The position numbers and the translations under genes were made by a program. 64,000 bases of DNA from JAFGUF01 sp040883315 (lineage in GTDB: Bacteria; Bacillota; Clostridia; Christensenellales; UMGS416), in the NCBI GenBank assembly GCA_040883315.1, contig JBFLKU010000011.1:186001-250000 (forward strand), written 5' to 3'. Numbering within the stretch: the stretch's first letter is position 1; each line of letters starts with the position of its first letter. Below, piece after piece: positions 60,467 to 64,000 of this stretch. The notes under the pieces are model-generated. The model saw only the letters and a program-made list of their open reading frames with translations, searched no databases and was not told the origin of the DNA.

Positions 60467-61441
60467 TTATTTTTGAACTACCACCGAGCACCAGTCATCT
60501 TTTATATCTACTGATATAATATCATAACCAGCATCTATAAAAGCAGATTTCACAGCATCTAGTCTTTGGGTGATTATCCCCGATAGAATTATATATCCCC
60601 TATCTTCTAGGAAAGTATGAAGCATCGGCGACATCTCTATAAGTATTTCTGCCATTATGTTTGCAAACATTATGGTATATTTTTTATATCCTATATTGTC
60701 ACACATGGCTTTATCGGATAAAACATTGCCGCAGTAAAATTCTAAATTATCCGGATTAAGATTATTGTTCTTCGCGTTTCCTCTGCTGGTTTCTATGCAG
60801 TGCGGATCAATATCTACAAAAGTAATATCCTTAACGCCGCTTAATCCTGCACCAATTCCTAGTATTCCGCTTCCGCATCCCAAATCCAAAACACTAATAT
60901 TTCGCCTTTTATCATATATCTTCTCAAATGCTGATAAACAAAGCTGAGTGGTTGCATGGGTGCCAGAACCAAATGAATTAGCAGGATCCATCTCTATTAC
61001 ATATCGATTATGCTTTTCGCCGATGGTTTCCCATGATGGCTTAATGTAGAAGGTCTCCCCTATTTTTATTGGCTTAAAATGCTTTTTCCATTCATTTAAC
61101 CAAATAGTATCGTCTTTGTTTTCGTGTTTTATTTCAAGCGTTCCTAAATCAAAATCAAAAGATTGGGCTTTAAGTGACTGCACAGCAGACTGAATATTTA
61201 TTAGATTTTCTCTGCCGTTTTCGTCTTCGGTCAGATATACTTCTATATTGCAGTCAAAGTTTTTATAGTCATTCAGGCTATCGTCTATGTATGCCCAGTG
61301 AGATTGCTCCTCTTTATATAGCTCATCAATAGTGTTGGGATCGTTAATAATAAACTCCGTAATCCCGTTATCCATTAGCACGGCACTTAATATCTCTATG
61401 GCTTGCGGCGTGCAGTATATGTTTACTTTCTTCCAATTCAT
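60467..61441 (-). CDS. prmA: Ribosomal protein L11 methyltransferase
   Basis: 324-residue class I SAM-dependent methyltransferase that trimethylates L11. N-terminal substrate-binding domain (MNWKKVNIYCTPQAIEILSAVL), SAM motif VLDLGCGSGILGIGAG (about 180-195), DIDPHC, and the catalytic-loop sequence ANIMAEILIEM. Ribosome site AAGGAAA, a little far from ATG. Precedes mtaB. dnaJ-dnaK, the usual upstream genes, are not here. Confidence 0.95.
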   Translation of the reverse strand: MNWKKVNIYCTPQAIEILSAVLMDNGITEFIINDPNTIDELYKEEQSHWAYIDDSLNDYKNFDCNIEVYLTEDENGRENLINIQSAVQSLKAQSFDFDLGTLEIKHENKDDTIWLNEWKKHFKPIKIGETFYIKPSWETIGEKHNRYVIEMDPANSFGSGTHATTQLCLSAFEKIYDKRRNISVLDLGCGSGILGIGAGLSGVKDITFVDIDPHCIETSRGNAKNNNLNPDNLEFYCGNVLSDKAMCDNIGYKKYTIMFANIMAEILIEMSPMLHTFLEDRGYIILSGIITQRLDAVKSAFIDAGYDIISVDIKDDWCSVVVQK

Positions 61442-61467
61442 AAATTAAATTTTCCTTCAAATTTTCC

Positions 61468-61496
61468 TTGCGTAATATCCGAAAGTATTATATCAT
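61468..61496 (+). promoter_or_regulatory. tRNA-Arg promoter
   Basis: TTGCGT (61468-61473), 17-base spacer, TATCAT (61491-61496), 22 bases before the tRNA. Confidence 0.62.
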
Positions 61497-61518
61497 AAAT
61501 AATGCAAATTATGTATGA

Positions 61519-61595
61519 GTTTCCGTAGCTCAGCAGGATAGAGCGACCGCCTCCTAAGCGGTAGGTCGGGTGTTCGAATCACCTCGGGAACGCCA
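61519..61595 (+). tRNA. tRNA-Arg (anticodon CCU)
   Basis: 77 bases with encoded CCA. Acceptor GTTTCCG/CGGGAAC, D arm GCTC/GAGC, anticodon arm ACCGC-CTCCTAA-GCGGT giving anticodon CCT (reads AGG), T arm GGGTG-TTCGAAT-CACCT. All stems pair (with G-U allowed). Confidence 0.96.
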
Positions 61596-61596
61596 A

Positions 61597-61625
61597 AAGG
61601 ACTATCAAGATGATAGTCCTTTATA
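61597..61625 (+). terminator. Terminator of tRNA-Arg
   Basis: AAAGGACTATC / GATAGTCCTTT stem with a 5-base loop immediately after the tRNA CCA end. Confidence 0.85.
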
Positions 61626-61710
61626 GTATAATTAAGAGCGATTACTTTATATATGAAAAAAAGATTGGCAATGAAAAACATAAAACTGTATAAAATCAAT
61701 GGAATTAATC

Positions 61711-62445
61711 ATGAGTAGAGAACAATTTATAAAAATATATAAATCCAACCCATGCCGCTTTCATGCTTCAGCTCTTTGGAAAACTTTGAATAAAACAGAT
61801 GTAGAAATACATATCAATGAAAAATCAAGCGGCATAAAGACAATTAAAATATCTGATAATAGCAATCTATATCTTTACTATGATATAGAAAAGAATATTC
61901 CATCTGATATAAATAATTATAAAATTGCATTGCTTCACAATAGTCAAGTCGCAGCAGAATATAAAAATGCGGATAAGTATTTCAGATTAATTTATGATAA
62001 AAGAATATCATGTGATTGCCAAAAAGAATGTATTTTTGAAGAAGTAAATGTTTCACGTGAAACATCCGATGTTGCAAAATTTATAAATAGATGCTATGAA
62101 AACACCAATTTATCTCAAAACGAAATTGAAAAATGGATGCACCACCCTACTTTCGATAGCTCGCTTTGGATTTGGGCAAAGGATAAGGAAACTAAAAAAA
62201 TTATAGGTTTAGCAATTGCTGAGTATGATAAAGATATAAAAGAAGGTTTACTAGAGTGGATACAAGTATTACCTGAGCACAGAGGAAAATCAATAGGAAA
62301 AGCAATGGTATGCGAATTAATTAGCAGACTCTCAAATGCTGATTTTATAACGGTTTCAGGAAAAGCAGATAATGCCTCTGCAGAAAAGCTGTATCGTAGT
62401 TGCGGATTTGTGGGCGATGATATTTGGTATGTAATAAACAAATAG
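61711..62445 (+). CDS. GNAT-family acetyltransferase containing a parS site
   Basis: 244 residues. The C-terminal half is a GNAT domain: IIGLAIAEYDKDIKEGLLEWIQVLPEHRGKSIGKAMVCELISRL has the acetyl-CoA loop (Q/RxxGxG/A type, HRGKSIGKA), then ASAEKLYRSCGFVGDD at the end. The N-terminal 120 residues do not match a known domain. A perfect parS is read through in frame as NVSRETS at about residue 115. Start at 61711 (weak GGAA); 61699 is an alternative. A methyltransferase gene follows by 12 bases, so the two are probably one operon. Substrate unknown. Confidence 0.82.
   Translation: MSREQFIKIYKSNPCRFHASALWKTLNKTDVEIHINEKSSGIKTIKISDNSNLYLYYDIEKNIPSDINNYKIALLHNSQVAAEYKNADKYFRLIYDKRISCDCQKECIFEEVNVSRETSDVAKFINRCYENTNLSQNEIEKWMHHPTFDSSLWIWAKDKETKKIIGLAIAEYDKDIKEGLLEWIQVLPEHRGKSIGKAMVCELISRLSNADFITVSGKADNASAEKLYRSCGFVGDDIWYVINK
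62049..62064. promoter_or_regulatory. parS: parS site 3, inside the GNAT gene
   Basis: Perfect TGTTTCACGTGAAACA within coding sequence; the reading frame absorbs it as VSRET. Confidence 0.95.
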
Positions 62446-62457
62446 GAGAATAGACAA

Positions 62458-63003
62458 TTGAAGACTTATGAGACAGAATTGCAAACAGTAAAACTAGAAA
62501 AAAATATAAAAGGAAGAATATTAGACATCGGCGGAGGCGGCGAAGGTGTTATCGGCAGGCTATACAAAGACAAAGTAACAGCTATAGATAGCAGACAAGA
62601 TGAATTAGACGAAGCTCCTGATGGACCGATCAAAATGGTTATGAACGCAGAAAAACTAGATTTCTGTGATGAGAATTTTGATGCAGTAACATCATTTTTT
62701 ACAATGATGTATATTAGTAAAGAAAAACATATAGATGTTTTGAAAGAAGCGTATCGAGTGATGAAACCACAAGGGAATATATATATTTGGGATTCTTGCA
62801 TACCAGAGAATAAAAATGATCATCAAATTTTTCTTTTGAACTTAAAAATAATACTACCTGAAGAACAAATATCTACAGGATATGGTGTTGAATATAGTAA
62901 ACAGAACGCGGAATATTTCATTAGCAATCTTAAGGATGTAGGATTTAAGATTAGCAAAATTGAAAAGTCGGAGTACTCTTTCTATATAGTAGCAGTAAAA
63001 TAA
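62458..63003 (+). CDS. Class I SAM-dependent methyltransferase
   Basis: 181 residues. SAM motif I GRILDIGGGGEGVIGRL (about 18-34), acidic residue at motif II (TAIDSRQDELD), then a motif VLKEAYRVMKPQGNIYIWDS typical of methyltransferase-11/25 family. Starts at TTG 8 bases after AGGAGA, so the start is reliable despite the codon. It follows the GNAT gene by 12 bases. Small-molecule substrate unknown; resembles ubiquinone/tellurite-type methyltransferases only in fold. Ends 3 bases before a convergent gene. Confidence 0.82.
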   Translation: MKTYETELQTVKLEKNIKGRILDIGGGGEGVIGRLYKDKVTAIDSRQDELDEAPDGPIKMVMNAEKLDFCDENFDAVTSFFTMMYISKEKHIDVLKEAYRVMKPQGNIYIWDSCIPENKNDHQIFLLNLKIILPEEQISTGYGVEYSKQNAEYFISNLKDVGFKISKIEKSEYSFYIVAVK

Positions 63004-63006
63004 AAG

Positions 63007-63618
63007 CTACATATTTTTGTTTTTCCATATATCATAAAAAACATTATCTTTATCATTTGTTTTTATCGGGGTTGGTTCTTCGTCTGCATACCCTATCGGC
63101 ACTAGTAATTCGCATGTAATGTTTTCAGGCAAATTTAGTATTTGATTAATTTTCTCTAAATTTATAAAATCCACCAAGCAGCCTCTTAGCCCGTGAGATA
63201 CTGCAGAAAGTATAATATGCTGTGCCGCAATATAAACAGGTGAAGACTGCAGCAGAGTTTTGATGGATTTTCTGTTTTTCGCATTTAGAAGAAAGTGCAT
63301 TGTTTCTTTTCCGTATCTTGCTGTCAGCCCTAGATGCGCATAGCTTTCTTCGCTTTCGTTTAGGATATCAAATCCGATATTTGAGCAGCAGACAAATATG
63401 ACAGGAGCGTCTTTTACCCAGTTGGCATATACAGTCGCCTCCCCTATTTTCTCTTTTATATCTTTGTCTTTAATTACACCAAAGAAATAATTGCATGTAT
63501 CCGTGCATGGTGCAGAATTAGCGGCAAGCAAAATATCATTTATAATGTCATCGCTTATTTGAGAATTATTAAATTTTCTGACAGATCTTCGGTTTTTGAA
63601 AACAGCTTCTAATTTCAT
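63007..63618 (-). CDS. Nitroreductase-family protein
   Basis: 203-residue FMN-dependent oxidoreductase of the nitroreductase fold. MKLEAVFKNRRSVRKFNNSQISDDIINDILLAANSAPC is the characteristic FMN-binding start; ILSAVSHGLRGCLV and LLVPIGYADEEPTP are the later conserved segments. ATGs at 63627, 63624 and 63618 are all possible; the last gives the family N-terminus. Activity on nitro compounds or flavin destruction cannot be told apart from sequence. Confidence 0.87.
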   Translation of the reverse strand: MKLEAVFKNRRSVRKFNNSQISDDIINDILLAANSAPCTDTCNYFFGVIKDKDIKEKIGEATVYANWVKDAPVIFVCCSNIGFDILNESEESYAHLGLTARYGKETMHFLLNAKNRKSIKTLLQSSPVYIAAQHIILSAVSHGLRGCLVDFINLEKINQILNLPENITCELLVPIGYADEEPTPIKTNDKDNVFYDIWKNKNM

Positions 63619-63793
63619 ATTCATCATTTCCTATTCAATTATTATAAAGAAATTGTATCAAATTATATTAGGCATCTCAACATATTAATATTGAAGTACT
63701 AATAAAAGACAATATTCATGTATTTTGATATTGCTATATTTATAATAATATTGCATAATAAAAAAATATAAATAAAGATAGGGAACAGGAAAA

Positions 63794-64000
63794 ATGAAAA
63801 TAGCAGGCATACAAAAAAGCTCTGTGGTAGATTACCCCGGTTTAGTATCTATAGCCGTTTTTACACCCTATTGTAATTACGACTGCTTCTATTGCCACAA
63901 TAGAGAAATTCTATCTGGTGATATTTTAATAGACACAGATCAGGTGCTGGATTTTGCTCAAAAGAGATCAGGATTGATTGAGGGATTTGTAATCAGCGGA
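63794..64000 (+). CDS. Anaerobic ribonucleotide reductase-activating type radical SAM protein (cut by window edge)
   Basis: First 69 codons. MKIAGIQKSSVVDYPGLVSIAVFTPYCNYDCFYCHN carries the CxxxCxxC cluster motif (C27, C31, C34) of NrdG/activase-type radical SAM proteins, then the gene leaves the window. Ribosome site AGGAAA. It implies an anaerobic lifestyle. A pyruvate-formate-lyase-activase-like role is also possible; nrdD is not in view. Confidence 0.85.
   Translation, partial: MKIAGIQKSSVVDYPGLVSIAVFTPYCNYDCFYCHNREILSGDILIDTDQVLDFAQKRSGLIEGFVISG

Noticed and set aside
61493..61699. Minus-strand open frame antisense to tRNA-Arg containing VIRTPDLPLRRRSLYPAELR
   Set aside because: This is the well-known artefact of translating tRNA genes on the opposite strand; no ribosome site and it overlaps the tRNA completely.
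1..64000. CRISPR arrays, prophage, insertion sequences, integrases and defence islands
   Set aside because: No spaced direct repeats of CRISPR type, no transposase, recombinase or phage structural genes and no restriction or toxin-antitoxin genes were recognised.

Overview
The window is a stretch of AT-rich chromosome from a low-GC Gram-positive anaerobe, most likely a member of the Clostridia. This rests on the chromosomal origin with dnaA, dnaN, recF and parAB, a Firmicutes-type class II galT, GatCAB, PadR/DUF1700 and BlaI/BlaR1 pairs, a class B sortase, a SpoVB-type flippase, an S-box riboswitch on metK, an L10-leader on rplJL, a Re-citrate-synthase-like enzyme, and an anaerobic (NrdG-type) radical SAM activase at the right edge. 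Species cannot be named from the sequence. I see no rRNA, insertion sequence, prophage or CRISPR array; this is nearly all ordinary vertical chromosome.

Layout. 1-13 kb (almost all minus strand): end of a blaR1-like gene with blaI, a WalJ-like metallo-hydrolase, Re-citrate-synthase-like protein, aminotransferase, threonine aldolase, a PadR/DUF1700 pair, comF-recD2-metK with a SAM-I riboswitch, and two tandem paralogous membrane proteins. 13-24 kb (mostly plus): galT, a frameshifted acetyltransferase, rplJ-rplL with leader and attenuator, a MerR regulator, a TPR plus RCC1-propeller membrane protein, a PanE-like reductase, and gatC-gatA-gatB. 24-38 kb: plsC-deoB, a DMT transporter, serC-serA, serS, an AIM24-family protein, a phosphoesterase, a DUF4380-like protein with a Cys/His tail, an acyltransferase fused to a zinc ribbon, and an esterase lipoprotein with a Nudix hydrolase. 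38-45.4 kb: yebC, sortase B, the SRP RNA gene, and an FHA-SEDS-PBP cell-wall operon followed by a nitrilase-family amidase. 45.4-56.3 kb (all minus): hup, mazG, spoVB-like, lplA, recA, ispE, recF, dnaN, dnaA, then oriC. 56.3-64 kb: deoC, parB, parA, mtaB, prmA, tRNA-Arg(CCU), acetyltransferase, methyltransferase, nitroreductase and the start of an nrdG-like gene.

How it works together. oriC (three perfect DnaA boxes upstream of dnaA) lies beside parAB, and three perfect parS palindromes are spread over about 3 kb to the right of parA, one of them inside a coding sequence. The order is not the classic Firmicutes one: parAB points in the same direction as dnaA, deoC separates them, the rpmH-rnpA-yidC-jag block is absent, and recF is followed by ispE and recA rather than gyrB. 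The cell-wall operon is the most unusual coding unit: a class B PBP whose three catalytic motifs are all substituted, translationally coupled to a SEDS polymerase that looks intact and to a membrane FHA protein.
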